This document shows, piece after piece, positions 8,641 through 17,728 of a DNA stretch of 64,000 nt (position 1 is its first letter; the number at the start of each line of letters is the position of its first letter). The notes below the pieces were generated by a model. That model did no database searches and was not told the origin of the DNA. It saw only the letters and a program-made list of their open reading frames with translations. The translations under genes and the position numbers were made by a program. The DNA is taken from assembly GCA_021371955.1 (NCBI GenBank), contig JAJFVD010000002.1, positions 1 to 64,000 on the forward strand. The letters run 5' to 3'. This DNA comes from Bacteroidales bacterium (GTDB lineage: Bacteria > Bacteroidota > Bacteroidia > Bacteroidales > UBA932).

Positions 8641-10011
8641 ATGAAATCAAAGATTCTCACTATACTGGCAATTTTGATTCTCAACACGCTGAGTGCCCAG
8701 TCTCTCTTTACCGACTCTCAGAAAGACTCTACATCCGAACAAAAAAACGATCTTGCTCAAAAAACAGAGATAAGCGGTTACGTAAGGGGAGCATTTTACG
8801 GAGGATCAAAAAATTACGATCTCACATCTGTATTTGCTCAATTTGCGTTTAAAGCAAGATATAGCGGAAAACATACAATTCTCCATTCGGAAATATGGTT
8901 TCGCGGCGGGAACATGTTCGATAAATACTATAATAAGCTGGACATAGTTGAAGCATACGCAGGATATGTATCGGACAAATTTGATTTTCTGGCGGGTAAC
9001 CAGATTGTAAAATGGGGACGTACAGATGGCTTTAATCCTACAAATAACATTAATGCAAAAGATTATTTCTTTCTAACATCCGACCCGGACGACCAGAATC
9101 TGTCAAATTTCATGTTAAGGGCAAAATACAGAATCAATTCTGCAATAGATATTGATTTAATTGGGGTTCCATACTATCGCTCATCTAATTACCGATTCGA
9201 CCTGTTTTCCCTTGGCCAGTATGCAAAATTTGTAGGGCCCACTGTTCCCGAAAGCAAATTCAAAAATGGGGCAATAGCTGCAAAAATCAATTTTGAATTG
9301 TCCCGGATTGGATTCTCTCTCTCATATTTTAGGGGATACGACCCATTTCACGGGTTCAATGTTAAAACGATAAATCTTGATATCAGCAATCCCAATCCTG
9401 CTCCGGAAATTCTATATACAGCAACTTCATTTCATAAGCAGTCTTTCGGCGCCGACTTTGCCCTGCCTCTCGGCTCATGGATTCTTAGAGGAGAAGCTGC
9501 TTACAATCGTACAAAAGGGGCCGATTTGTTTATGTTCATTCCGGCTCCGGATATAAGTTATGTTGCAGCCATAGAAAAGGATTTCGGAGGATATTTAACT
9601 ATTTTGCAATATGTGGGTAAATATGTCCCTGACTTCAAACCGCTTGCTGAGCCTGTTCTGTCACATCCCGAAAATCCAATGTCCCAGTTGCTTTATTTGC
9701 AGAATATGGTTTACTATCAGAGCGCAATGTTTAACAGGAAAATATTCAATCAGCAAAAAAGCTCTAACCACGCTCTTTCCCTTACTATCAGAAAAAGTTT
9801 TGCCTACGAAACCCTCACCGGAGAACTCACCGGTTTCTATAACATTACTTCAAAAGAATACATGATAAGGCCAAAACTAAGCTGGAATGCCACTGACAAT
9901 CTCACCTTCAGCATTGGCGGTTCCTATATGCACGGGCCTGCCGAATCGCTTTTTGACTATTCAGCTCCTGTAATGAACGGATTGTTTCTCGAAATAAAAG
10001 CCTCATTTTAA
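8641..10011 (+). CDS. Outer membrane beta-barrel protein (DUF1302-like) linked to an MMPL exporter
   Basis: 456 residues with a signal peptide (MKSKILTILAILILNTLSAQ) and repeated amphipathic beta strands ending in a C-terminal Phe (LFLEIKASF), the usual outer membrane barrel signature. KWGRTDGFNPTNNINAKDYF resembles the DUF1302 family of Proteobacteria, whose members are encoded with MMPL/RND permeases and LolA- or DUF1329-type carriers, exactly the arrangement seen here (permease 17 bases downstream). Likely role: outer membrane endpoint of a lipid or hydrophobic-compound route. The family call is by eye and moderate; the barrel and the operon are clear. Confidence 0.65.
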   Translation: MKSKILTILAILILNTLSAQSLFTDSQKDSTSEQKNDLAQKTEISGYVRGAFYGGSKNYDLTSVFAQFAFKARYSGKHTILHSEIWFRGGNMFDKYYNKLDIVEAYAGYVSDKFDFLAGNQIVKWGRTDGFNPTNNINAKDYFFLTSDPDDQNLSNFMLRAKYRINSAIDIDLIGVPYYRSSNYRFDLFSLGQYAKFVGPTVPESKFKNGAIAAKINFELSRIGFSLSYFRGYDPFHGFNVKTINLDISNPNPAPEILYTATSFHKQSFGADFALPLGSWILRGEAAYNRTKGADLFMFIPAPDISYVAAIEKDFGGYLTILQYVGKYVPDFKPLAEPVLSHPENPMSQLLYLQNMVYYQSAMFNRKIFNQQKSSNHALSLTIRKSFAYETLTGELTGFYNITSKEYMIRPKLSWNATDNLTFSIGGSYMHGPAESLFDYSAPVMNGLFLEIKASF

Positions 10012-10028
10012 TTAAAAAATCAAATGGA

Positions 10029-12278
10029 ATGGAAAAGAAGATTGGGATAATTAAATACCGGTGGATAATAATAATTGCAACAATAATTCTGGCTGCCGCA
10101 AGCATAATTCCTCTGATTACAATTAAAGTAAATCCCGATCTTGAGTCATATCTGCCCGACAAGATGGAGTCAAAAGTCAACAATGACAAAATTGGCGAGA
10201 TTTTTGGCACTTATGAACCCATTATCCTGATATTTGAAACCGATGATGTTCTAAATCCGGCCACTCTGGAAAGACTTGAAAAACTCTCATCCGAATTCGG
10301 GAAAATGAGCGAATTTGCCTCTGTTATTTCGCTTTATACTACTAGAGACATTCGCTCCGAGGATGGAACAATGATTGTTGAACCTGTTGTCAAAACCCTT
10401 CCCCAGACACCGGAAGAGAAAGAGACCCTGAGAGAAGAGATTAAAAAAAATGATCTGGCATATAAGCTTCTCGTCTCGGAAGATTTTAAATATGCGCTTC
10501 TTCTCCTCAATTCGAATAAGACTACTAAGGATAAAGAGCTAATTGACCTCATTTATAAAAAGCTGGATGAATTTCCCGGAAATGAAAAAGTTTATCTGAA
10601 CGGGCAGCCATACCTGAGAAGTGAGGCAAATGATAAAATTAGCAGAGATATAATGATTTTGCTGCCTATTGGGTTGCTCTTAATGCTGCTTTTTTTCTGG
10701 ATTTCTTTCAGAGAACTTAAGGGGGTACTTCTTCCATTTACAATAGTATTAATATCCATAGTCGCTTCAATGTCTCTCATTCCGCTTTTTGGATGGGAAC
10801 TCAGTATAATCGGAATTATTATTCCTGTTATGATGCTAGCTATTGCGAACAACTACGGGGTCCACTATGTTTCGAGATATCAGGAACTTAACGCCCTCGA
10901 CCCTAATATAACTATGAATGAAATAGTTACAGAAGCAAGTACATACCTTAACAAACCTGTGATTCTCTGCGGACTCACAACAATAGTGGGGGTTCTCGGT
11001 CTAATTATGAGCGTACTGCTTCCTGCAACCCAAATGGGAGTTGTGTCATCAATTGGTATTGCGCTGGCGCTCATACTCAGCCTTACGTTTATCCCGGCCA
11101 TTCTTTCTGTAATGAAAAAGGGAAAAGTACATTTTGATATTGAAGGGGAAAAGAGGGGGAAGATTGTTTATATACTGAACCATATCGGGAGATTTGTAAC
11201 AGACAATCCCCGTTTCATTATAATATCCTTTATTGCATTTATTGCCCTTTCACTTGCCGGCCTTTTTAACTTTCGTGTTGCGTCAGATTTTAATGACATT
11301 CTGCCTCAGAAACACCCTTACAATAAGAGCATAAATATTACGAACATGGCTTTTGGAGGAAGCAAGATGATTAATATTATGTTTGACGGGGATATAAAGG
11401 ACCCTGCTATTCTCACAAAAATGTCAACGTATGAAGAGGAACTTGAGAAAATGCCCGGAGTGGGAAGTGTTACCTCAATTGCAACTATTATACGTAAAAT
11501 GAGTACAGCCCTGAATGACCCGTCCGATCCGGGCTACAACAGAATTCCTCAAACCAGAGAAGGTGTTGCACAGTATATAGAACTATATTCTATGAATGGC
11601 GACCCATCTGCATTTGAAAATCTTGTGGATTTCGATTACACGAAAGCAATAATGACAATCCAGTGCAATTACGAAAAGCTGAGTGAAGCAAAATTGATAA
11701 TAGATAAAATAAAGGCTCTGACAAAGGACGACCCGGGAACGGTCATTGGCGGATACGCTCTTGTAGAAAAGGAGATGAGTGAATCTGTAGTAACCGGACA
11801 GTACTACTCTCTTATTTTTGCTTTTCTTGCAATAGTGATTCTTCTTGCGATTATTTTCAAAAGCGTTACAGCGGGATTACTTGGCTCCATTCCGTTGCTC
11901 TATGCCGTTTTTTGCATATTCGGGCTCATGGGATGGCTTGGCATTGAGCTGAATATTATTACAGCACTGCTCTCTTCAATTTCAATTGGACTGGGTGTCG
12001 ACTTTACGATTCACATATTCTGGAGGGTAAGAAATGAACTTTCTCTCGGAGTTGGCTACCCTGCTGCATTTCAGACAGCAATCCGTACAACGGGGCGGGG
12101 TATTACAATCAATGCTCTCTCTGTGATGTTAGGCTTTTCGGTGCTGTTTCTGTCTGCGTTCCCTCTCATAAAATCATTTGCGCTTCTAATAATCCTGTCA
12201 CTTCTGTATTGCCTCTTTTCTGCACTTATGCTCATTCCGGCAATCTGTATTATCTTTAAACCAAAATTTCTGAAATAA
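10029..12278 (+). CDS. MMPL/RND-superfamily permease
   Basis: 749 residues. Two repeats, each with one TM helix, a large periplasmic loop and a five-helix bundle (TM1 near 13-30; bundle near 205-360; second half starting near 395 with a bundle near 605-745). This is the predicted-exporter (HpnN/MMPL/Patched-like) type rather than AcrB, which is longer. It shows LGVDFTIHIFWRVRNE and MLAIANNYGVHYVSRYQE, the paired central-helix motifs; the first has the Asp typical of proton relay, the second has Asn there. Likely moves lipids or hydrophobic small molecules from the inner membrane, partnering the LolA-like carrier encoded 11 bases downstream. Confidence 0.88.
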   Translation: MEKKIGIIKYRWIIIIATIILAAASIIPLITIKVNPDLESYLPDKMESKVNNDKIGEIFGTYEPIILIFETDDVLNPATLERLEKLSSEFGKMSEFASVISLYTTRDIRSEDGTMIVEPVVKTLPQTPEEKETLREEIKKNDLAYKLLVSEDFKYALLLLNSNKTTKDKELIDLIYKKLDEFPGNEKVYLNGQPYLRSEANDKISRDIMILLPIGLLLMLLFFWISFRELKGVLLPFTIVLISIVASMSLIPLFGWELSIIGIIIPVMMLAIANNYGVHYVSRYQELNALDPNITMNEIVTEASTYLNKPVILCGLTTIVGVLGLIMSVLLPATQMGVVSSIGIALALILSLTFIPAILSVMKKGKVHFDIEGEKRGKIVYILNHIGRFVTDNPRFIIISFIAFIALSLAGLFNFRVASDFNDILPQKHPYNKSINITNMAFGGSKMINIMFDGDIKDPAILTKMSTYEEELEKMPGVGSVTSIATIIRKMSTALNDPSDPGYNRIPQTREGVAQYIELYSMNGDPSAFENLVDFDYTKAIMTIQCNYEKLSEAKLIIDKIKALTKDDPGTVIGGYALVEKEMSESVVTGQYYSLIFAFLAIVILLAIIFKSVTAGLLGSIPLLYAVFCIFGLMGWLGIELNIITALLSSISIGLGVDFTIHIFWRVRNELSLGVGYPAAFQTAIRTTGRGITINALSVMLGFSVLFLSAFPLIKSFALLIILSLLYCLFSALMLIPAICIIFKPKFLK

Positions 12279-12289
12279 AAATACAATTT

Positions 12290-13078
12290 ATGAAAAGGTT
12301 AACTGCAATAACTGTTTTAATAGTCTCCTGCATTTTTTGTTTTTCAGCCTCTTCCAGCGGTCAGGATGCACGGGAAGTAAGTAAGAATTCTGCCGACATA
12401 ATTGCTCTATCTTCTATGGAGATGGTGACTACTCTCAAAATTTATGATCAGAAAGGAAATGTGCGCACCAGAAAGGTAAGTATCGCAAGTAAAAAATTCG
12501 GAGAAGTTACGAAGATGATTATGCGTTTCATTGACCCTGCCGATGTAAGAGGAACAGCTATGCTCGTCTACGACTATGAAGGAAAATCCGATGACATGTG
12601 GATTTATATGCCTGCCCTTAAAAAGAGCAGAAGAATAGTAAGTAATGAAAAAGGGAAGAATTTTATGGGCTCGGAGTTTACAAATGCCGATATGAGTAAA
12701 CCCAATTTAGACGACTTTAATTACAAACTTCTCTCAACTGAAACTTTAAACGGGAAAAACTGCTTTAAAATTGAGGCAACTCCAAAGACAAAAGAACTTG
12801 AAGGTGAAAACGGCTTCAGCAAAAAAATATCTTACATCGATAAAGGAAATTATTTGTGTTATAAAATTGAATTCTACGACTTGAGCGGAAAACTTTCAAA
12901 AACACAATCAATAAGTGATTATAAACCTGTATCGGGAGGAAAATTCTTTTATTATTTAATGGAGATGAATAATGAGCAAACCGGGAGAAAATCTGTTCTC
13001 ACTACAGATGCTTTTCAGGCAGGCTCTAATTTGTCCGAAAGTCTTTTCTCTCCTGCAAACCTTGAAAAACAACAATAA
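12290..13078 (+). CDS. LolA-like outer membrane lipoprotein-sorting family protein
   Basis: 262 residues with a signal peptide (to about residue 25). The body matches the COG2834-type LolA-fold proteins that accompany MMPL permeases: MIMRFIDPADVRGTAMLVYDYEG, DMWIYMPALKKSRRI and GSEFTNADMSKPNLDDFNYKLL. Periplasmic carrier with a half-barrel that would hold a lipid or lipid-like cargo between permease and outer membrane barrel. It is not canonical LolA, being longer and part of this export operon. Eleven bases after the permease and two bases before the Hpt gene, so translation is probably coupled. Confidence 0.85.
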   Translation: MKRLTAITVLIVSCIFCFSASSSGQDAREVSKNSADIIALSSMEMVTTLKIYDQKGNVRTRKVSIASKKFGEVTKMIMRFIDPADVRGTAMLVYDYEGKSDDMWIYMPALKKSRRIVSNEKGKNFMGSEFTNADMSKPNLDDFNYKLLSTETLNGKNCFKIEATPKTKELEGENGFSKKISYIDKGNYLCYKIEFYDLSGKLSKTQSISDYKPVSGGKFFYYLMEMNNEQTGRKSVLTTDAFQAGSNLSESLFSPANLEKQQ

Positions 13079-13080
13079 AT

Positions 13081-13467
13081 ATGATTACCGAAATTTGGGG
13101 AGAAAGGTTTGACAAATCCGAGCTCTTGGAAAAAGTGGACGGAGACAACGAAATTGTAGAACTTTTAATTGAAAGTGCCAGACTTCAGATTCCCCAATAT
13201 ATAAACGATATCCGAAATCATTTTGAATCATTTGAAGGGGATTTCCCTTCTGATTGCGAGCAGATAAAACATTGTGCACATGCCATTAAAGGCTCTGCTT
13301 TTAACCTAAGCTTTCATAGGATAGGTAACATTGCAAAAGCTTTGGAATTCTCTATAAAAGAGCATGAGTCAAAAAATATTTCAACAGATGAGGCTTTGTC
13401 GGACTGCATAGAACTTATTAAACTGCTTGATGCAGAATGGACAGCTTTGCTTAAACTTCTTAAGTAA
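13081..13467 (+). CDS. Stand-alone histidine phosphotransfer (Hpt) domain protein
   Basis: 128 residues, all helical, no signal peptide. The sequence HCAHAIKGSAFNLSFHRIG carries the Hpt motif HxxKGSA, with His67 as the expected phosphorylated residue. Cytoplasmic phosphorelay shuttle between a hybrid histidine kinase and a response regulator; neither partner is in the window. It starts two bases after the LolA-like gene, so it is part of the export operon, which hints that the operon's output or need is signalled through a phosphorelay. The next gene, pncB, begins 47 bases later. Confidence 0.8.
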   Translation: MITEIWGERFDKSELLEKVDGDNEIVELLIESARLQIPQYINDIRNHFESFEGDFPSDCEQIKHCAHAIKGSAFNLSFHRIGNIAKALEFSIKEHESKNISTDEALSDCIELIKLLDAEWTALLKLLK

Positions 13468-13514
13468 CATCAGGTTTACTTTTTTAGTACCTTTATGGTT
13501 TAAAATACTAGACC

Positions 13515-14984
13515 ATGAATATCTCATATTGCTCCGACAAGTATCAGTATACAATGGGGAAAACCTTCTACGACAAAGGTCTGAAGGACAAAAAAGCCAT
13601 TTTCAACCTTTTTTACAGAAGTGCCCCTGACAAAAACAACTGGGCTGTTGTATGCGGAGTTAAGGAAGCTCTCGAAATGGTTACCGGTCTTGGCAGCGAA
13701 GATGAGTCATTTTTTGAAAAATTTCTCCCCGGAGAAGATTACAGGGAATACCGGAAATTTCTTTCGGAAATGAAATTCACCGGAAACATATACGCAATGG
13801 AGGAGGGAGAAATTGCTTTTCCAACACAGCCGGTTATAACCGTTGAGGGTCCGCTCATAGAGGCTCAGGTTCTGGAAACGCCCATGCTTTGCATTATGAA
13901 TCATCAGATGGCAATAGCAACTAAAGCATCAAGGGTATCGCGAAGCACTACAAAACCAATCAGCGAATTCGGCTCTCGCAGGGCTCACGGCCCATGGGCT
14001 GCAACCTATGGCGCAAAGGCCGCCTACATCGGTGGTTGCCTTAATTCATCCAATATTCTTACTTCAACCATGTTTGGCATACCTGCATCGGGTACGATGG
14101 CACACAGTTTTGTAACTGCATTCGGCTGCACAATAGCAGGAGAGCTAAAGGCATTTGATACTTACATAAAATCTCATTTTGGAGAACCTCTCATACTTCT
14201 TATTGACACCTATGATACTCTCAGATGTGGTCTTAAGAATGCAATCCGGGCGTTCCGGGAGAACGGAGTTGACGACAACTATCCGCAAAGCTTTGGAATC
14301 AGGCTCGACAGCGGTGACCTCACCTATCTTTCAATAAAAACCCGAGAGGCACTGGACGAAGCAGGTCTTACAAAATGCAAGATATTCGCCACAAACTCAC
14401 TCGACGAATATATAATTTCCGAACTTGAGAGGCAAAATGCAAGAATTGACTCCTACGGCGTGGGCGACGCAATTGCCACAAGCAAGCATAATCCATGTTT
14501 CGGAAATGTGTACAAATTAGTGGAGATAGACGGCCAGGGTGTCCTTAAAAGATCGGAAGACAAAAGCAAGGCAATTAATCCTGGTTTTCAGATTACATAC
14601 AGAATTACAAGGAATGGCATGTTTAAGGCCGATGTTACCTGCCTGAGAGGAGACAATACTGCAAAAAATATCGAAAACCGCAGAAAAGTTACCATCCGGG
14701 ACGAATATGACGATACAAAAATCACAACTTTTGAAGAAAACTCATATGAGTTTAAACCTCTTCAGAAGCAAGTTATGAAAAATGGTCAAATTATAGCAGA
14801 AACCATGAGTGCGCTTGAAAAAAGAAATTATTACCTTAGCAACCTCCAAGGGCTGAATGATACTCAAAAGAGATTAATCAACCCCCACTATTATAAGGCA
14901 GATATTTCGGATGAACTTTTTGACCTTAAAAACGGACTTATTGACTCTCTGATAAACGAAATAAAGCAATTTGATGGAGAATAG
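13515..14984 (+). CDS. pncB: Nicotinate phosphoribosyltransferase
   Basis: Converts nicotinate and PRPP to nicotinate mononucleotide (ATP-coupled), the committed step of the Preiss-Handler NAD salvage pathway; cytoplasmic. 489 residues, the longer PncB2 type. Conserved features: SDKYQYTMG at the N-terminus, the active-site histidine region EFGSRRAHGP, GTMAHSFV, LIDTYDTLRCG, and GIRLDSGDL for phosphoribosyl binding. The next gene, nicotinamidase, overlaps its end by 11 bases, so nicotinamide is deamidated and used in one coupled operon. Confidence 0.96.
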   Translation: MNISYCSDKYQYTMGKTFYDKGLKDKKAIFNLFYRSAPDKNNWAVVCGVKEALEMVTGLGSEDESFFEKFLPGEDYREYRKFLSEMKFTGNIYAMEEGEIAFPTQPVITVEGPLIEAQVLETPMLCIMNHQMAIATKASRVSRSTTKPISEFGSRRAHGPWAATYGAKAAYIGGCLNSSNILTSTMFGIPASGTMAHSFVTAFGCTIAGELKAFDTYIKSHFGEPLILLIDTYDTLRCGLKNAIRAFRENGVDDNYPQSFGIRLDSGDLTYLSIKTREALDEAGLTKCKIFATNSLDEYIISELERQNARIDSYGVGDAIATSKHNPCFGNVYKLVEIDGQGVLKRSEDKSKAINPGFQITYRITRNGMFKADVTCLRGDNTAKNIENRRKVTIRDEYDDTKITTFEENSYEFKPLQKQVMKNGQIIAETMSALEKRNYYLSNLQGLNDTQKRLINPHYYKADISDELFDLKNGLIDSLINEIKQFDGE

Positions 14985-15573
14985 CCCTTCAACCGCAGTA
15001 CACATTGTTGTAGACATGCTGTATGATTTTATCGACGGCTCTCTTGCCTGTAATAATTCTGTTAAGGCAGTAAAAAAAACCATTGAATATATCAATTCAA
15101 ATCCCGGGCAAAGAGTAATCTACGTTTGTGACTCACACCCTGCAAACCACTGTTCATTTGTTGAACAGGGAGGTGAATGGCCTCCTCACTGTGTTCAGGG
15201 GACAAAGGGCCAGCTGATTCACAATCTGTTCTATCAAAGAGTAAATGATTCTGAATCGTTACCTTTCGGCGGAAACGTATTCAATAAAGGATGTTCAGAG
15301 TCCGAAGAACAATATTCCGGGTTTGATGCGGTAAATAAAGACGGATTTTCTGTAGGAAATTTCATTGACAAATTTTACGAAGATAAAGAGGTAGAAAAAA
15401 GTGTCGTGCTAAGCGGCATTGCCACTGAATTCTGCATAAAGGAAAGTTCGCTTGATCTGTTAAAGAACGGCTATAAGGTTTTTGTGAATAAGGATGCTTT
15501 GGGATATGTTACATCCGAAGGACATGCCAATACTCTCAAAATGCTTGAAGACAAAGGTGTCATTATAATTTGA
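14974..15573 (+). CDS. pncA: Nicotinamidase (isochorismatase-like hydrolase)
   Basis: Hydrolyses nicotinamide to nicotinate and ammonia, feeding PncB. 199 residues from the ATG at 14974, which overlaps pncB by 11 bases. Catalytic triad visible: Asp14 (VVDMLYDF), Lys105 (FNKGC) and Cys154 (SGIATEFCIKES, preceded by the usual cis-peptide region). The metal site D53xH55 with H59 (CDSHPANHCSF) is present. VQGTKGQLIH is also typical. The following ROK gene starts three bases after its stop, so the salvage pair runs into a sugar-type gene set. Confidence 0.93.
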   Translation: MENSPSTAVHIVVDMLYDFIDGSLACNNSVKAVKKTIEYINSNPGQRVIYVCDSHPANHCSFVEQGGEWPPHCVQGTKGQLIHNLFYQRVNDSESLPFGGNVFNKGCSESEEQYSGFDAVNKDGFSVGNFIDKFYEDKEVEKSVVLSGIATEFCIKESSLDLLKNGYKVFVNKDALGYVTSEGHANTLKMLEDKGVIII

Positions 15574-15576
15574 GTT

Positions 15577-16560
15577 ATGATATATATAGGAATTGACCTT
15601 GGAGGCACAAAAGTTTCTGGTGCGCTTTTTCTTGAAAACAACTCTCTGCTATTACACGAAACCCTGCTTCTCGAAGGAAGGGAGGGAAAAGAAGTTGCCG
15701 GGCTTGTAAAAGAGCTTTGTAAAACTTTACTTTCTAAAGGTGAAGTTCCTGAATCCGAAGGCAAATGCATTGGTATATGCGTTCCAGGAATTGCCTACTC
15801 AAAGACAAGAACATGCTGGTGCCCAAATATTCCAGGCTGGGAAAATTATCCTTTGCTGGACGAGATTGCAGAATCGGTTCCAAACTCGACAGTATTCGTT
15901 GAGAGTGACAGAACTGCATATATATTGGGTGAAGTGAGCCTTGGGGTTGCAAAAGGGTGTAACAATGCAATTTTCATCGCTGTCGGCACAGGTATCGGTG
16001 CCGGAATTCTTATCGACGGGAGGGTGCTTCATGGTGCATCGGATATTGTGGGAGCTACCGGATGGATGGCTTTGAAACCACCTTACGACAAGGAATGGGA
16101 TATGTGCGGGTGTTTCGAGAGTCACGCTTCCGGAACAGGAATTGCAATGCAGGCAAAAAAAGAGATGAAAGCACTTTTGTCTGCGGGTAAAAAGGGACTC
16201 TCCTATCTGGAAAAATTTGAAATTGAGAAAATAACATCCCGAGAAGTTTTTGAAGCCTACGATTTACACGATCCTTTGGCCATTAAGGTAATAGATACGG
16301 CAATTGAAATGTGGGGAATGGCAGCTGCAAATTTTGTAAGTCTCTTCAACCCGGAAGTGGTTGTGTTTGGAGGCGGACTTTTTGGGCCTGCTTCGCGGTT
16401 TGTTGACAGAATTTATGAAGAAGCGTCGCGATGGGCGCAGCCTATATCTATTAAACAATGCCGTTTTTTCCCGTCAATGCTTCCTAACGAAGCCGGGCTG
16501 TACGGAGCCGGCGCAATTGCGATAATGGGTTGTATCAATAATGAAAGTAACAAACATTAA
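15577..16560 (+). CDS. ROK-family sugar kinase-like protein with atypical signature motifs
   Basis: 327 residues, ASKHA fold: phosphate-1 loop IDLGGTKVSGALF at the N-terminus, phosphate-2 region VGTGIGAGILIDG, and the adenosine loop PEVVVFGGGLFGPA. It would phosphorylate a sugar or amino sugar in the cytoplasm. Both usual ROK signatures are degenerate: the sugar-binding ExGH is replaced (IVGATGWMAL), and the zinc motif CxCGxxGCxE is shortened to CGCFE (MCGCFESHASG). Either the substrate differs from glucose/ManNAc or activity is lost. It overlaps the MFS gene by 20 bases, supporting one transport-and-phosphorylation unit. Confidence 0.85.
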   Translation: MIYIGIDLGGTKVSGALFLENNSLLLHETLLLEGREGKEVAGLVKELCKTLLSKGEVPESEGKCIGICVPGIAYSKTRTCWCPNIPGWENYPLLDEIAESVPNSTVFVESDRTAYILGEVSLGVAKGCNNAIFIAVGTGIGAGILIDGRVLHGASDIVGATGWMALKPPYDKEWDMCGCFESHASGTGIAMQAKKEMKALLSAGKKGLSYLEKFEIEKITSREVFEAYDLHDPLAIKVIDTAIEMWGMAAANFVSLFNPEVVVFGGGLFGPASRFVDRIYEEASRWAQPISIKQCRFFPSMLPNEAGLYGAGAIAIMGCINNESNKH

Positions 16561-17725
16561 AAAAGAGATAGCAATGAGCAGTAAGAGTAAATTCCCCGTT
16601 CTTATGGCCGGCTTTGCCGGAATGGCTTTTTTTGGATTAGCTTTCGTGGTTATGGGGGCCGTATTACCCTCTCTCATTTCCAAATTTGGTCTTGACACCT
16701 CGCAGGCATCCACAGTAGCAGGCCTTCTGCCAATAGGCATTTTGCTGGGATCTGTTATTTTCGGCCCTGTCATTGACCGGTACGGATACAAAAGGCTCAT
16801 GATTGCTGCAACTGTTGTTACAGTAGCCGGTATGGAACTGCTTGCTTTTTGCTCTTCCGTCTATATGGCCAGAATTTCAATTTTTGTTATCGGATTTGGC
16901 GGCGGTATTCTTAACGGCATATCTAATGCACTTGTTTCCGATGCATCCACAGATAAGAACAGATCGGCAAACCTGAGCATACTTGGCGTATTTTATACAA
17001 TTGGAGCCATTACTATTCCTTTGTTGTTTGCCACTCTTTCGAAAACTATCTCATATACGCCAATTGTAGCAGGAGCCGGAGTTGTGATGACTCTGTCGGT
17101 TTTCTACTATGCCTTTGTCTCTTTTCCTGACGGAAAATTCAAACAGGGTATTCCATTCAAAAAAGTATTGTCAATGGCAAAAGAGCCTGCATTGCTGCTC
17201 CTTAGTTTTACTCTCTTTTTTCAAAGCGGTATTGAGGGAATTGCGAGCAACTGGACATCAAGTTATCTGGAACTGGAGAAAGGATTCGACAAGGAGAGCG
17301 CCCTGTATGCACTAAGCCTTATAGTAATGGGTATTGGTGCCGGAAGGATTGTCCTTGGCTTTTTGCTCAGAAAAATTTCAAAGAACATTATCCTCACCAT
17401 AAGTATACTAATTGCTGCTCTTGGAACACTCATCATGTATCTGTTCACCTCTCAGGCAGCCGTATCTGCCGGGACATTCATGATTGGGCTGGGATTAGCC
17501 TCAACTTTTCCTATTGTTCTGTCGGAAGTGGGCGAAAAATACAAGGAGATGTCGGGCACTGCGTTCAGCTTTGCACTGGTAATTGCACTCACCGGAAACA
17601 CATTAATAAATTTGCTTGTAGGGGCAGTGAATTTTAAACAGTTCCCTATCCTGCTCATTATATGTTCACTTTTAGTTCCTGTAATCTATTTAATTAATTA
17701 TCAATATTTTCGTTCAAAAAATTAA
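16541..17725 (+). CDS. Major facilitator superfamily transporter
   Basis: 394 residues with 12 predicted TM helices. The loop 2-3 motif GPVIDRYGYKRLM matches the MFS A-motif. The overall look is of a sugar or organic solute importer (FucP-like size). The first possible start (16541) overlaps the ROK stop; the internal ATG at 16574, preceded by AAAGAGA, would give a protein starting MSSKSKF just before TM1 and is equally likely. Between a ROK kinase and a SIS-domain protein, it most likely imports the sugar those enzymes use. No substrate can be read from the sequence. Confidence 0.88.
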   Translation: MKVTNIKKEIAMSSKSKFPVLMAGFAGMAFFGLAFVVMGAVLPSLISKFGLDTSQASTVAGLLPIGILLGSVIFGPVIDRYGYKRLMIAATVVTVAGMELLAFCSSVYMARISIFVIGFGGGILNGISNALVSDASTDKNRSANLSILGVFYTIGAITIPLLFATLSKTISYTPIVAGAGVVMTLSVFYYAFVSFPDGKFKQGIPFKKVLSMAKEPALLLLSFTLFFQSGIEGIASNWTSSYLELEKGFDKESALYALSLIVMGIGAGRIVLGFLLRKISKNIILTISILIAALGTLIMYLFTSQAAVSAGTFMIGLGLASTFPIVLSEVGEKYKEMSGTAFSFALVIALTGNTLINLLVGAVNFKQFPILLIICSLLVPVIYLINYQYFRSKN

Positions 17726-17728
17726 ATT

